64,000 nucleotides of DNA. Source: Seonamhaeicola sp. ML3 (GTDB lineage: Bacteria > Bacteroidota > Bacteroidia > Flavobacteriales > Flavobacteriaceae). Below, one piece after another: positions 1 through 9,039 of the stretch. Each line of letters opens with the position of its first letter. Within the stretch, counting starts at the first letter, position 1. Position numbers and translations under genes: made by a program. The stretch is from assembly GCF_023273855.1 (NCBI RefSeq), contig NZ_CP096884.1, forward strand, positions 1,612,001 through 1,676,000, in the 5' to 3' direction. The notes under the pieces are model-generated. The model was not told the origin of the DNA. It worked only from the letters and a program-made list of their open reading frames with translations, and did not search any database.

Positions 1-2
1 AT

Positions 3-494
3 CAGTTAAGTATTAATGGTATGGCTTCTATTGGTGATTGGAGATGGGATAGTAATGTAACAGATGTACAAGTATTTGATGAAGAACAAAACCTTGTAGA
101 TACTGTAAACCTGTTTATCAAAGATGTACATGTGTCTGATGCCGCTCAAACCACTTTTGGGCTAGGAGCAAATTATAAGTTTGGTTTAGATACCAGACTT
201 GTGGTGGACTATGTTTACAACGCAGATATTTATGCCGATTTTGACCCAAGTGACAGAAATACTCCTGGGCCAGACGCATGGAAAATGCCCGATTTTGGGT
301 TATTCGATGTTGCCATGACTCATGGTTTCGATTTTGGGCCTTTTAGAGCCTCTTTAACAGCACGTGTTAATAATGTGTTCGATACTGAATATATTCCTGA
401 TGCTCAGGATGGATCTGGCTCAACAGCCGAAACTGCACTCGTGTGGATTGGATTTGGTAGAACCTTTAATTTAGGTGCAAAACTTAATTTCTAA
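3..494 (+). CDS. TonB-dependent receptor, C-terminal end (partial)
   Basis: This is the last 163 codons of an outer-membrane receptor; the frame is open to the left window edge, so the real start lies outside. The visible part alternates hydrophobic and polar strands, contains the receptor-like stretch ARVNNVFDTEY, and ends in GRTFNLGAKLNF with a terminal phenylalanine, as expected for a TonB-dependent barrel recognised by the BAM machinery. The lipoprotein gene that follows begins 12 bases after the stop, so the two are probably co-transcribed. The substrate cannot be read from this fragment; the downstream nuclease lipoprotein hints at nucleic-acid fragments, which is inference only. Confidence 0.85.
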   Translation, partial: QLSINGMASIGDWRWDSNVTDVQVFDEEQNLVDTVNLFIKDVHVSDAAQTTFGLGANYKFGLDTRLVVDYVYNADIYADFDPSDRNTPGPDAWKMPDFGLFDVAMTHGFDFGPFRASLTARVNNVFDTEYIPDAQDGSGSTAETALVWIGFGRTFNLGAKLNF

Positions 495-506
495 AAAACT
501 TTGAAA

Positions 507-1655
507 ATGAAAAAAATAATTTATTTAATCACAATGGTTCTAGCGGTTGCTCTTGTAGGATGTGATCCGCTTGACGAAATTTTTCAGGATATTGATGCTA
601 ATGCAGTGCCTATTTCTGGAGATGTAGAATTAGAATTGACCGATGAAGATTACGATGATTTAGGACTTAACTTTCCTAACTTCGGTTCAGAGGATCAAGC
701 TAAAGAGTTAATACCTGGTTTGTTAGATGAGAAATTTCCAGCTTTAAAAGATAACTCTAGTGCTATAGTAACATACGATTTGTTCTTTCCTAAAAGAGAT
801 GAGCGAAGCCTTATTAGATATGAGGTTACCGACCAGGATTACGATGATCTAGGCCATAGATTTGGTAATTTCGATAGAGAATCTGAAATTTTTGAGTTTT
901 TAGAATGGAAATATCCTAGCCCAGCAGATAGAACACTCGTTTCTTTAACCTATGAGTTTTTTAATGGTAGTGTTAATGAATTCAATAACGGATACCTATT
1001 TATAAATGGTGCTTGGGAAATGATGTTAGGATTTACTGATGACGAATATACCCTAATGGGAGAAGGGTTTCCTAACTTTTCCTCGGAAGATGAAGCTGTT
1101 GCTAAAATTCCAATATTTCTAAAAGACAAACTTAAATTTGAGACTTACGAGGCTGGCGACATTATTGGTACCATGTACAAATTATTTGTTACCGATGTTG
1201 ATGATATTGATGGCGATGGTCGTACAGATGATAGAACGACTTACAGTTATGTGAAATACTTCATTTTCGATGGTGCTGAATGGGCAGAATATAATAATGT
1301 AATTACACAAGTGCTTCAGTTTGGTCATGATGGTACAACTTGGGTGCCAGACAATACTATTAAGTACACGCTTACAGGAGAAGATGTTGCCCTGATAGAA
1401 AGTTCTTTTATAGAGAAATATCCAGGACCTGCAGATAATGTTGGTTTCTTCGGAAGTTTTGATAGAAGATCAGGAAGCTCGAATTTCTGGAGTGACGATA
1501 TGCTGTTAGAGGCGTTTAATGTGGTTTTAGATACAAGAAACCCTGGTGCCGAAGACGGACAGAAGTATATTTTAACTTTTGTTGTTTACACAGGGTCTAC
1601 TGGTAATGAAACAAAAGCCGTTATCAAAGAAGGCGGTGTTTGGATTTACCAATAA
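507..1655 (+). CDS. Repeat-containing lipoprotein, function unknown
   Basis: The start is the ATG at 507, which opens MKKIIYLITMVLAVALVGC; an in-frame TTG six bases upstream is less likely. The lipobox VGC marks a lipoprotein. The mature protein (about 380 residues) carries three or four diverged copies of a unit beginning L/VTDxDYDDLG or FTDDEYxLMG, followed by FxNFxSExEA and an aromatic/proline segment (KFPAL, KYPSP, KYPGP). It is acidic and lacks any catalytic motif I recognise. Position directly behind a TonB receptor suggests a surface-exposed partner, possibly a substrate-binding lipoprotein. No name is assigned. Confidence 0.8.
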   Translation: MKKIIYLITMVLAVALVGCDPLDEIFQDIDANAVPISGDVELELTDEDYDDLGLNFPNFGSEDQAKELIPGLLDEKFPALKDNSSAIVTYDLFFPKRDERSLIRYEVTDQDYDDLGHRFGNFDRESEIFEFLEWKYPSPADRTLVSLTYEFFNGSVNEFNNGYLFINGAWEMMLGFTDDEYTLMGEGFPNFSSEDEAVAKIPIFLKDKLKFETYEAGDIIGTMYKLFVTDVDDIDGDGRTDDRTTYSYVKYFIFDGAEWAEYNNVITQVLQFGHDGTTWVPDNTIKYTLTGEDVALIESSFIEKYPGPADNVGFFGSFDRRSGSSNFWSDDMLLEAFNVVLDTRNPGAEDGQKYILTFVVYTGSTGNETKAVIKEGGVWIYQ

Positions 1656-1673
1656 ATTAAAAATACCTATTAG

Positions 1674-1706
1674 AAAAACCACCTCGTTTTTAGAGGTGGT
1701 TTTTTT
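1674..1706 (+). terminator. Intrinsic terminator after the repeat lipoprotein
   Basis: A stem of about 12 base pairs (AAAAACCACCTC with GAGGTGGTTTTT) encloses a short loop and runs into a T tract. It separates the receptor/lipoprotein pair from the endonuclease gene. Confidence 0.85.
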
Positions 1707-1735
1707 CCTTAGGTTTTAATATCCTTTAAATTGTT

Positions 1736-3085
1736 ATGAATAAGTTAGTTGCTTCATGCCTAATTGCCGTTTTCTTTTCTTGTAGTAGTGGTGGAGATGA
1801 TTCGGTTACTCCCGAAGAAACACCTAAAGATGATGGTGTTCCAGTGGCTGTAAACGATACTGCGACCACTACCGAAGATACCGAACTCTTTTTATCTAAT
1901 CTTTTAGATAACGACACGGTTGTAGATAATGCAAGAGTAGAGTCTTTCGACAGTACCACAGCCAATGGTGGTATAGTAGTAGATGAGCGTACTCGCTATG
2001 TTTATACTCCAAAAGCAGGTTTTGTAGGTGAAGATTCTTTTACTTATACCTTATGTGATGACGATAGCCCTGCCAATTGTTCCACGGCAATTGTAACGGT
2101 TACTGTTACAGACGAAGGTGATCCAATAGCAAATGCAGATAGTTTTAGCGTTGTAGAAAACGCGTTAACCGTTCTTGACAAATTATTGCTTAATGACGAC
2201 ACTGTAGACGATTCGGTTATTACCGCTATTGATGATAGTAATACTCAGGGTACGGTGGTCCTTAATATGGATAAAACGGTTTCGTATACTGCAAAAGCTG
2301 GGTTTTTAGGTGAAGATTCATTTACATATACTATTTGTGACGATGATTTGCCAGAAAATAACTGCTCCACAGCAACCGTTACGATTACTGTAGTAAGGGA
2401 GATTAGTTTAAGTATACCTACAGAAATTCAATCCTATTATTCCGGAACAACCTTTACAGATGTTCCAGACATCATGCGTTCTAATCTAGAATCCTTAACA
2501 ATATCAAAACACACCACAATACTATCTTACGGACAACGACATCAATATCTTTACGATGCCGATGAAGATATAAACAATACAAGCAACGTTATTCTGATGT
2601 ATTCTAGTGAAAGTAGGGACGAAAGAGAATGGACATCTGGTTCTAATACACATTCGCCTCAAACTTTTAATACAGAGCACGTATATCCTCAGTCTTTATT
2701 AAATGCAGACGATGCTGTAACAGATTTACACCATTTAAGGGCTTGTGATGCCACGGTGAACAGCGACAGATTAAATTATCCGTTTATCGATGGTTCTGGA
2801 ACTTACAAACTAATAGGCGAAGCTTGGTTCCCGGGTGATGAATGGAAAGGTGATGTTGCAAGAATGATGATGTACCTTAATATTCGATATGGAGAAACCT
2901 TTTCAAAGGTGGGAACAATAGAATTATTTTTGAAATGGAATAGGGAAGATCCAGTGTCTGCTTTCGAGGAACAACGAAACAGTGTGATTTTAGGAGCTCA
3001 AGGCAACAGAAATCCATTTATAGATAATCCTTATTTGGCCACTTTAATTTGGGGAGGAGAAGCTGCCCAAAATAGATGGGAATAA
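1736..3085 (+). CDS. Endonuclease I family lipoprotein with two cadherin-like domains
   Basis: Predicted secreted, lipid-anchored nuclease of the endonuclease I (EndA/DNase I-like, beta-beta-alpha metal) family. A signal peptide ends in the lipobox FFSC (Cys16). Residues about 37-128 and 130-220 are two Ig/cadherin-like repeats with the hallmark phrases LLDNDTVVD / LLNDDTVDD and GEDSFTYT. Residues about 232-449 form the nuclease: FNTEHVYPQS holds the likely catalytic His, followed by DLHHLRACD and N/R residues typical of the family. Lipid anchoring and the spacer domains suit hydrolysis of extracellular DNA or RNA at the cell surface. A terminator on each side makes it a single-gene unit behind the receptor pair. 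Confidence 0.88.
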   Translation: MNKLVASCLIAVFFSCSSGGDDSVTPEETPKDDGVPVAVNDTATTTEDTELFLSNLLDNDTVVDNARVESFDSTTANGGIVVDERTRYVYTPKAGFVGEDSFTYTLCDDDSPANCSTAIVTVTVTDEGDPIANADSFSVVENALTVLDKLLLNDDTVDDSVITAIDDSNTQGTVVLNMDKTVSYTAKAGFLGEDSFTYTICDDDLPENNCSTATVTITVVREISLSIPTEIQSYYSGTTFTDVPDIMRSNLESLTISKHTTILSYGQRHQYLYDADEDINNTSNVILMYSSESRDEREWTSGSNTHSPQTFNTEHVYPQSLLNADDAVTDLHHLRACDATVNSDRLNYPFIDGSGTYKLIGEAWFPGDEWKGDVARMMMYLNIRYGETFSKVGTIELFLKWNREDPVSAFEEQRNSVILGAQGNRNPFIDNPYLATLIWGGEAAQNRWE

Positions 3086-3103
3086 TTTATTATACAAAAA
3101 ATA

Positions 3104-3131
3104 CAAACCGCTTCATTGAAGCGGTTTTTTT
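3104..3131 (+). terminator. Intrinsic terminator after the endonuclease gene
   Basis: AAACCGCTTC pairs with GAAGCGGTTT around a very short loop and is followed by a T run; it begins about 18 bases after the stop codon. Confidence 0.85.
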
Positions 3132-3176
3132 ATGGATTAAAATCATTATTTTTGATTTCAATAAAAACACAAAACC

Positions 3177-3611
3177 ATGTACGAAACTATTCTTAGCTTA
3201 CATTCCTATTGGGCCTATCTTGTATTACTAGTTATAATAATTGCTGCTTTTAATGCTATCATTAAGACTGTTGGTTCTAAAGAGTATAGTGCAAAAGACT
3301 TCAGGATTTCCTTATTTACTTTAATTGTTTCTCACATTCAATTGTTAATTGGAATAGTACTGTATTTTGTGTCTCCAAGGTTCGATTTATGGAGTGAATT
3401 AGGCGGAGGCGTAATGGGAAATAGTTTAGCAAGATTTTACTTGGTAGAGCACCCTTTTGTTAATATTCTTGGAGTTGCTTTAATTACAATTGGCTACTCA
3501 AAACATAAAAAGGTACTTACTTCTGGGGCTAAACTTAAAAAGATAGCTATATTTTATTCAATAGCCTTAGTTTTATTTTTGTCTAGAATTCCTTGGAATA
3601 CTTGGATTTGA
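3177..3611 (+). CDS. Four-helix integral membrane protein, function unknown
   Basis: A 144-residue inner-membrane protein with four predicted transmembrane segments (about 11-30, 46-64, 90-107 and 122-137). Histidines at 9, 53 and 92 lie at or in membrane segments (SLHSYW, VSHIQLL, VEHPF), which is compatible with heme-b binding, but no CxxCH or other signature is present. Proteins of this type in flavobacteria are often loosely called cytochrome-b-like; I treat that as unproven. It has its own short upstream region and is convergent with the next gene, eight bases apart. Confidence 0.6.
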   Translation: MYETILSLHSYWAYLVLLVIIIAAFNAIIKTVGSKEYSAKDFRISLFTLIVSHIQLLIGIVLYFVSPRFDLWSELGGGVMGNSLARFYLVEHPFVNILGVALITIGYSKHKKVLTSGAKLKKIAIFYSIALVLFLSRIPWNTWI

Positions 3612-3619
3612 TAAGTTTG

Positions 3620-4669
3620 CTACGGCATTTCCTTCACTAGATAGATATACACGGGGTAGTGGTCGCTGTAACCGTTTGTGAAAGTTCCGCTAGAAAAACT
3701 TCTAAACGGATACCCTTTATATTTTCCTTTGTGGTGGGTTAAATAATTTGCATTAAAAATACCGCCTTTAAAATAGTTGAGTTCTTCTGAGTTTTTTTTG
3801 AGGAAAGGCTCTGTAAAAAGAATTTGATCGAACAAAAACCAGTTATCCCTGTAAGCTGTAGTTCCTATTCCGTTTTTATAGATTTTAGTAAAAGGATTAT
3901 AGATGTCTTTTAGCCTTACTTTGTTTGCTTTTTCCTTAGCTTCTAGCACATTTTTCACACTTTTATTGGTAGGGTTGTCGTTTAAGTCCCCCATGATAAT
4001 AATTTTAGAATAAGGGTCAAGGGATTGTAAAGAATCAACAATACTTTTATTCAACTTTGCAGCAGCTACACGTTTTGGATCGCTTCTTTCTGCGCCTCCA
4101 CGCCTGGAAGGCCAATGGTTTACGATAATATGGATTAACTCATTTTCTAGCATACCGCTTACCAATAATTGGTCTCTGGTGTAAATACGGGAACGGTCTT
4201 GGTCATCAAAAATTTTGAGTTCGTAGGTACTCGATTTAATGGGCTGAAATGCATTCTTTTGATACAAAAGTGCTACATCTATACCTCGGGCATCTGGTGC
4301 GTCGTAGTGAATAATGCCATAGTCTTTTTTAACAAGTGAAGAATCATTTACCAAATCCTCGATAACCGCTCTGTTTTCAACTTCACATATACCAATAATA
4401 CTAGGACTATTCTTTGTGGTTTCTTTACCAATATCGGCTAAAACCCTAGCCATATTCTTTACTTTTTGCTTGTATGCTTCGCCTCTCCCGGTTTTCATTT
4501 CCATTATCGGGCTATACTCATCAAGTTTATTGGGGTTATTAATGGTATCAAAGAGGTTTTCCAAATTGTAGAAAGCTACCGTGTGAATTTTAAACTTTTT
4601 TTCTTGTGCGTTCAGGCTAGTGGTTATCACAATTAAAAAAATCGAAAGATATATTTTCAAAGTATTCAT
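3620..4669 (-). CDS. Secreted endonuclease/exonuclease/phosphatase family protein
   Basis: An EEP-fold Mg-dependent phosphoesterase of 349 residues. A cleavable signal peptide (about residues 1-21, ending SLNA before QEKK) predicts export. The family motifs appear in order: YNLENLFD, GICEVENRAVIEDL, DARGIDVALLY, the central NHWPSRRGG, GDLNDNP and the C-terminal SDHYPVYIY. Asn/Glu/Asp/His catalytic positions therefore look intact. Likely substrates are nucleic acids or phosphodiesters in the periplasm or outside. It is divergent from the TonB receptor that follows and is a paralogue of the EEP protein on the other side of that receptor operon. Confidence 0.85.
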   Translation of the reverse strand: MNTLKIYLSIFLIVITTSLNAQEKKFKIHTVAFYNLENLFDTINNPNKLDEYSPIMEMKTGRGEAYKQKVKNMARVLADIGKETTKNSPSIIGICEVENRAVIEDLVNDSSLVKKDYGIIHYDAPDARGIDVALLYQKNAFQPIKSSTYELKIFDDQDRSRIYTRDQLLVSGMLENELIHIIVNHWPSRRGGAERSDPKRVAAAKLNKSIVDSLQSLDPYSKIIIMGDLNDNPTNKSVKNVLEAKEKANKVRLKDIYNPFTKIYKNGIGTTAYRDNWFLFDQILFTEPFLKKNSEELNYFKGGIFNANYLTHHKGKYKGYPFRSFSSGTFTNGYSDHYPVYIYLVKEMP

Positions 4670-4788
4670 TTTTAAACAAAAAACAGCTAATAATTGACCT
4701 GCAAAAGATAAGCCAAAGTATGATATAAAATTAGAGTTTTTATCTGAATTAGGTTACTTTTTATATATTTATGTGTCTATAAATTAGG

Positions 4789-7590
4789 ATGAAAAAAACC
4801 ACATTTACATTTCTGTTTCTATTTTTTTTACTTTCAGTTAAGGCTCAAGATACAGTAGTAAAAGGAAGTGTAAAAGAATCTTTGACCTACCTACCTATCG
4901 AAGGGGTTCTGGTAGAAATCGAAAACACAAATTTAAAAACACTTACAGATCAATTAGGAACATTTGAATTTTTAAACGATATCCCTTTTGGTGAACAAGT
5001 GTTAAGAATTTCGAAGACCGGTTATGTTTCAAAACGATTTCCCATTATTGTGAACGAAGGTGTAGTATTAAAGATTTTTGACATGAGCCTAGATAGGGAC
5101 GTATCTGAAATTGAAGACTTGTTTACAATAACCTTAACCGATGACGAACTAAATGATGATGCGAGCGGTGCAGACAATATTTCAGGATTGTTAATCTCTT
5201 CGTTAGATGTTTTTCAAAGAACAGCGGCATTCGAGTTTAGTTCTTCTTTTTTCCGGATACGCGGGTTAGATTCCAATAATGGAACCATTTTATTGAATGG
5301 CATTGAAATGAATAAAGCCTTTAATGGTCGGCCGCAATGGAGTAATTGGGGAGGTGTCAATGATGTATTACGAAACCAAGAATTGGCCCTTGGGCTGTCA
5401 CCATCAAGTTTCACATTTGGTGGTGTTCTAGGGAGTACAAATATTAATTTAAGAGCATCTGAGTCAAGACCTGGTGGACGAATTACCTATTCCTCATCTA
5501 ACAGAAGTTATACCAATCGCGTTATGGCATCCTATGCATCGGGACTTTTAGCCAATAATTGGGCGTATACCATTTCTATAGGTAGGCGTTGGGGAAACGA
5601 GGGCTTTCAAGATGCGACGTCCTATAATTCAAATTCTTTTTTTGCTTCGGTAGAGAAGAAGTTTAACAATACCCACAGTTTAGGTTTAGTTGCTATTTAC
5701 ACGCCTAACCGAAGAGGTAAGACTTCTCCAAATACACAGGAAGTATTCGATTTAAAGGACATAAAGTATAACGAATACTGGGGATGGCAAGATGGCGAAA
5801 AACGAAATTCCAGAATCAAAGAAGTGAGTGAACCTATCATAATGTTAAATCACTATTGGGACTTGAATGATAAAACGTCATTAACAACCAATATTGGTTA
5901 TCAATTTGGAAAACTGAGCAACAGTCGTTTAGATTATAATGGCACAGACTTAATAAATGGTTTTCCAGAAGGCGGAGGGGCAAATCCGAGTCCCACCTAT
6001 TATCAAAATTCACCTAGTTATTTTGAGAGGAACTTTCCAAACGACCTGCAGTTTGCATATACCGCTTTGAGAGATTTTCAGAATGAAGGGCAAATTGATT
6101 GGAATGGCATGTATGATGCCAATATAAGTAACTCCCAAAATGGTGGAAATGCCATTTATGCCTTGTACGAAGATAGAGTTGACGACGCTCAACTAACTAT
6201 TAATTCTATTTTAAATAAGAAATTAAATGATAATGCCATCTTGAATGCTTCGGTAGGTTATAAGAACCTAAAGTCTGAAAATTTTGCAGAGGTTTTAGAC
6301 TTGCTAGGCGCTTCAACATATTTAGATATTGATGGTTTTGCCTCTGAAATAAACGAAGCTCAAAATGATTTACTAAACCCAAACCGGTTGGTTGGTGAGG
6401 GTGATGTTTTTAAATATAACTATAACATCTTGGCTAGTGAAGTTAGCGCTTTTGCCCAGGCCCAGTTTAACTTCAGTAAATTAGATTTTTATATTGCAGG
6501 GAATATTGAACAAACACAATATCAAAGAGAGGGGCTTTATCAAAATGGAGGGTTTCCAGACAACTCTTTTGGGAAAGGAAACAAACTCTCTTTTACAGGA
6601 TTTGGAGCTAAAGCAGGAGCAACTCTTAAATTAACCGGAAAGCATGTTTTTAATTTAAATGCGGGCTACGTATCCCGAGCACCCACTATTCAGAATACAT
6701 TTTCTAATTCTAGAGAAAATCATAACGTGGTACCTAATATTTCTAATGAAAATATAATGGCTGTAGATGTAAGCTATATTTTGCGTTCACCAATAGTTCA
6801 GGGAAAACTTACTGGTTATTATACGAAAATAACAGATGCTAGTGAAATCTCTTTTTTCTTTGCTGATGGTATTGGTGGCGATAATGCTGTTTTTGTTCAG
6901 GAAATTTTACAGGGTATCGACAGAAAGCATTTGGGTGTAGAATTAGGTTTAGAAGCACAGGTAACCTCTAGAATTAAGTTAAAAGGGGTGGCATCGGTTG
7001 GTCAGTTTACCTATGATAATAATCCTAATTTATACCTTTCCACAGAACCAGACCAAGAGTCGGTAGATGCTGGTTTTGTTGATGGTTTTAAAGATTTTGG
7101 TAAAGCCCAACTTAAAAATTACAAATTAGCTTCTGGCCCCCAAAACGCGTATTCGTTGGGGTTTGAGTATAGAGACCCTGAGTTTTGGTGGTTTGGTGCC
7201 GCAGCTAATTTTTTCTCAAATACATATATTGATGTGAGCCCATTAACAAGGTCATCGAATTTCAATACCGATTTCGATGGTAATGTGTTTAATGATTATG
7301 ATGAAGATTTGGCTAGGGAGTTGTTAAAGCAAGAACGCTTTGATGATTATATGGTGGTTAATTTGGTTGGGGGTAAATCATGGAAAATTGGAAATTATTA
7401 TGTTGGTTTTTTTGCCAGTATCAACAACCTATTGGATGAAATTTATAAAACAGGCGGGTTTGAACAAGGTAGAAACGCCAACTATAGAGAATTACGAGAT
7501 GATAAAGCACTGGGTACTCCAGTTTTTGGACCAAAATATTGGTATGGAAGAGGAACAACCTACTTCTTAAACCTTAATCTTAGATTTTAA
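4789..7590 (+). CDS. TonB-dependent receptor with carboxypeptidase-like regulatory domain
   Basis: A 933-residue outer-membrane importer. A signal peptide (about 1-19, cut before QDTV) is followed by a carboxypeptidase-regulatory-like beta domain (about 22-103), a plug with the conserved RIRGLDSNNGTILLNG segment near residues 155-170, and a long barrel ending in YFLNLNLRF with a C-terminal Phe. No SusD homologue follows; instead a DUF5689 lipoprotein starts four bases after the stop. Flanking EEP genes on both sides suggest that the cargo comes from phosphodiester or nucleic-acid breakdown, which is inferred from context. Confidence 0.9.
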   Translation: MKKTTFTFLFLFFLLSVKAQDTVVKGSVKESLTYLPIEGVLVEIENTNLKTLTDQLGTFEFLNDIPFGEQVLRISKTGYVSKRFPIIVNEGVVLKIFDMSLDRDVSEIEDLFTITLTDDELNDDASGADNISGLLISSLDVFQRTAAFEFSSSFFRIRGLDSNNGTILLNGIEMNKAFNGRPQWSNWGGVNDVLRNQELALGLSPSSFTFGGVLGSTNINLRASESRPGGRITYSSSNRSYTNRVMASYASGLLANNWAYTISIGRRWGNEGFQDATSYNSNSFFASVEKKFNNTHSLGLVAIYTPNRRGKTSPNTQEVFDLKDIKYNEYWGWQDGEKRNSRIKEVSEPIIMLNHYWDLNDKTSLTTNIGYQFGKLSNSRLDYNGTDLINGFPEGGGANPSPTYYQNSPSYFERNFPNDLQFAYTALRDFQNEGQIDWNGMYDANISNSQNGGNAIYALYEDRVDDAQLTINSILNKKLNDNAILNASVGYKNLKSENFAEVLDLLGASTYLDIDGFASEINEAQNDLLNPNRLVGEGDVFKYNYNILASEVSAFAQAQFNFSKLDFYIAGNIEQTQYQREGLYQNGGFPDNSFGKGNKLSFTGFGAKAGATLKLTGKHVFNLNAGYVSRAPTIQNTFSNSRENHNVVPNISNENIMAVDVSYILRSPIVQGKLTGYYTKITDASEISFFFADGIGGDNAVFVQEILQGIDRKHLGVELGLEAQVTSRIKLKGVASVGQFTYDNNPNLYLSTEPDQESVDAGFVDGFKDFGKAQLKNYKLASGPQNAYSLGFEYRDPEFWWFGAAANFFSNTYIDVSPLTRSSNFNTDFDGNVFNDYDEDLARELLKQERFDDYMVVNLVGGKSWKIGNYYVGFFASINNLLDEIYKTGGFEQGRNANYRELRDDKALGTPVFGPKYWYGRGTTYFLNLNLRF

Positions 7591-7594
7591 AGAG

Positions 7595-9034
7595 ATGAAA
7601 AGGATAGAAAAAATATTAGCACTACTAGTCTTTGCAAATATGTTGTTATTTGTAAATTCTTGTATTAAAGATGATGATTACGGTATTCCAGATATTTCAG
7701 TGTCTGAACTTGAAATCCCTCAAAATCAAATCACAACATTTAAAGCGATTAAGTCCTTATATGAACAAGCAGTTAATGGCGGAAACGCTACTGTTGTGAT
7801 TCAAGACGATGTTTATCTTGAAGGTTATGTGGTGTCCTCTGATAAGGCCGGAAACTTTTTTGAAGAACTCATCATTCAGAATAAAATAGATGGTAGTAAT
7901 CCGGAAAACGACCCAAGACTTGGATTTAAGATAGATATTAACAAGAGCAATTTGTCAGACACATATCAGTTCGGGCAAAAAGTATATGTTAAGTTGAACG
8001 GGCTAACCATTGGTGAAACAAGCGGCGTCATAACCATTGGTAAAGGAGATGCGGTTAATGTAAAACAAATTCAGGCTTCAGAATACAGGGATATTGTATT
8101 AAGAAGTACAGAAATTGCCGAAATACAAGCTAAAGTGATTAATCTGGAAGATTTAACCGAAGCAGATGAAAATACTTTAATTCAATTGAATAATATGCAA
8201 TTGAATAGGTTTGAATTGGGCGCTACTTTTGCCAGTGAATCTTTCGATGAATTTGATGGATTAAGGTTGCTGGAAAGTTGTGATTCAGGTGTGCAGGTAA
8301 TCATGCAAACCAGTACATTTTCCGATTTTAAAGCCTTGTTGGTTCCTGAAGGAAACGGGAGTGTTGTAGGCGTTTACAGTCGAGATTTTAGAGACGATTT
8401 TAGTGTTATTCTACCTTTAAGTTCAGCATCTGTTAATTTTGATAGCGCCAAAAGATGCGATCCGTTGGAATTCTCCTGTGGTATTGCGTCCACCTTTGGT
8501 ACTGAAAACTTATTCTTTGAAGATTTCGAATCGCAACGCAACAATCGTTTGGTTGAAGGCAATGGCTGGACGAATTATATTGAAGCTGGCTCCGAAGGAT
8601 GGGAAGGATGGTCATCTACTTCAACCAATGCGTCTTTGGGACGTTCTGCCAGATTTCAATCGGCTAGTTCTGGGGATACTAAAAACATAGGTTGGTTAAT
8701 TACACCTGCAATTAATTTAGACACTCAAGAAGGTGAAACGCTTCGTTTTAAAACCTCCAATAGTAGAGCGGATAGTAGTTTTATGGAAGTATTGTATTCT
8801 CAGGATTGGGATGGAACAGAAGCCAATGTTACTTCGGCGACTTGGAGCATTTTATCAGATGCTTATGTGGTTAAAGATTCCGATTCATTTGTAACTTGGT
8901 TTAACTCAGGAAATGTAGATTTATCTTGTCTTTCGGGAACTATTCATATCGCTTTTAAATACACTGGCGGGGATAAAGAATCTTTTGATGGACTTTATGA
9001 ATTGGATGATGTTAGTATTGATTATGTACCGTAA
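7595..9034 (+). CDS. DUF5689 / choice-of-anchor J lipoprotein
   Basis: A 479-residue surface lipoprotein (lipobox VNSC, Cys23). The N-terminal half matches my knowledge of DUF5689, an OB-like domain often paired with TonB receptors in Bacteroidota (phrases DDVYLEGYVVSSDKAGNFF and VYVKLNGLTIG). The C-terminal part from about residue 305 (NLFFEDFES...GWTNY) to the acidic DGLYELDDVSIDYV end is a choice-of-anchor J / carbohydrate-binding-like jelly-roll. It sits four bases behind the receptor, the usual place of the receptor's capture lipoprotein, and converges with the EEP gene six bases later. The ligand is unknown. Confidence 0.8.
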   Translation: MKRIEKILALLVFANMLLFVNSCIKDDDYGIPDISVSELEIPQNQITTFKAIKSLYEQAVNGGNATVVIQDDVYLEGYVVSSDKAGNFFEELIIQNKIDGSNPENDPRLGFKIDINKSNLSDTYQFGQKVYVKLNGLTIGETSGVITIGKGDAVNVKQIQASEYRDIVLRSTEIAEIQAKVINLEDLTEADENTLIQLNNMQLNRFELGATFASESFDEFDGLRLLESCDSGVQVIMQTSTFSDFKALLVPEGNGSVVGVYSRDFRDDFSVILPLSSASVNFDSAKRCDPLEFSCGIASTFGTENLFFEDFESQRNNRLVEGNGWTNYIEAGSEGWEGWSSTSTNASLGRSARFQSASSGDTKNIGWLITPAINLDTQEGETLRFKTSNSRADSSFMEVLYSQDWDGTEANVTSATWSILSDAYVVKDSDSFVTWFNSGNVDLSCLSGTIHIAFKYTGGDKESFDGLYELDDVSIDYVP

Positions 9035-9039
9035 ATGAG

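Noticed and set aside
5214-6192. Leftward open frames (66 and 60 codons) inside the left TonB receptor
   Set aside because: They lie antisense inside an intact receptor, have no start context or recognisable domains, and are chance open frames.
7340-7570. 76-codon rightward frame inside the receptor gene
   Set aside because: It is the receptor coding sequence in another frame; no promoter or ribosome-binding context and no domain.
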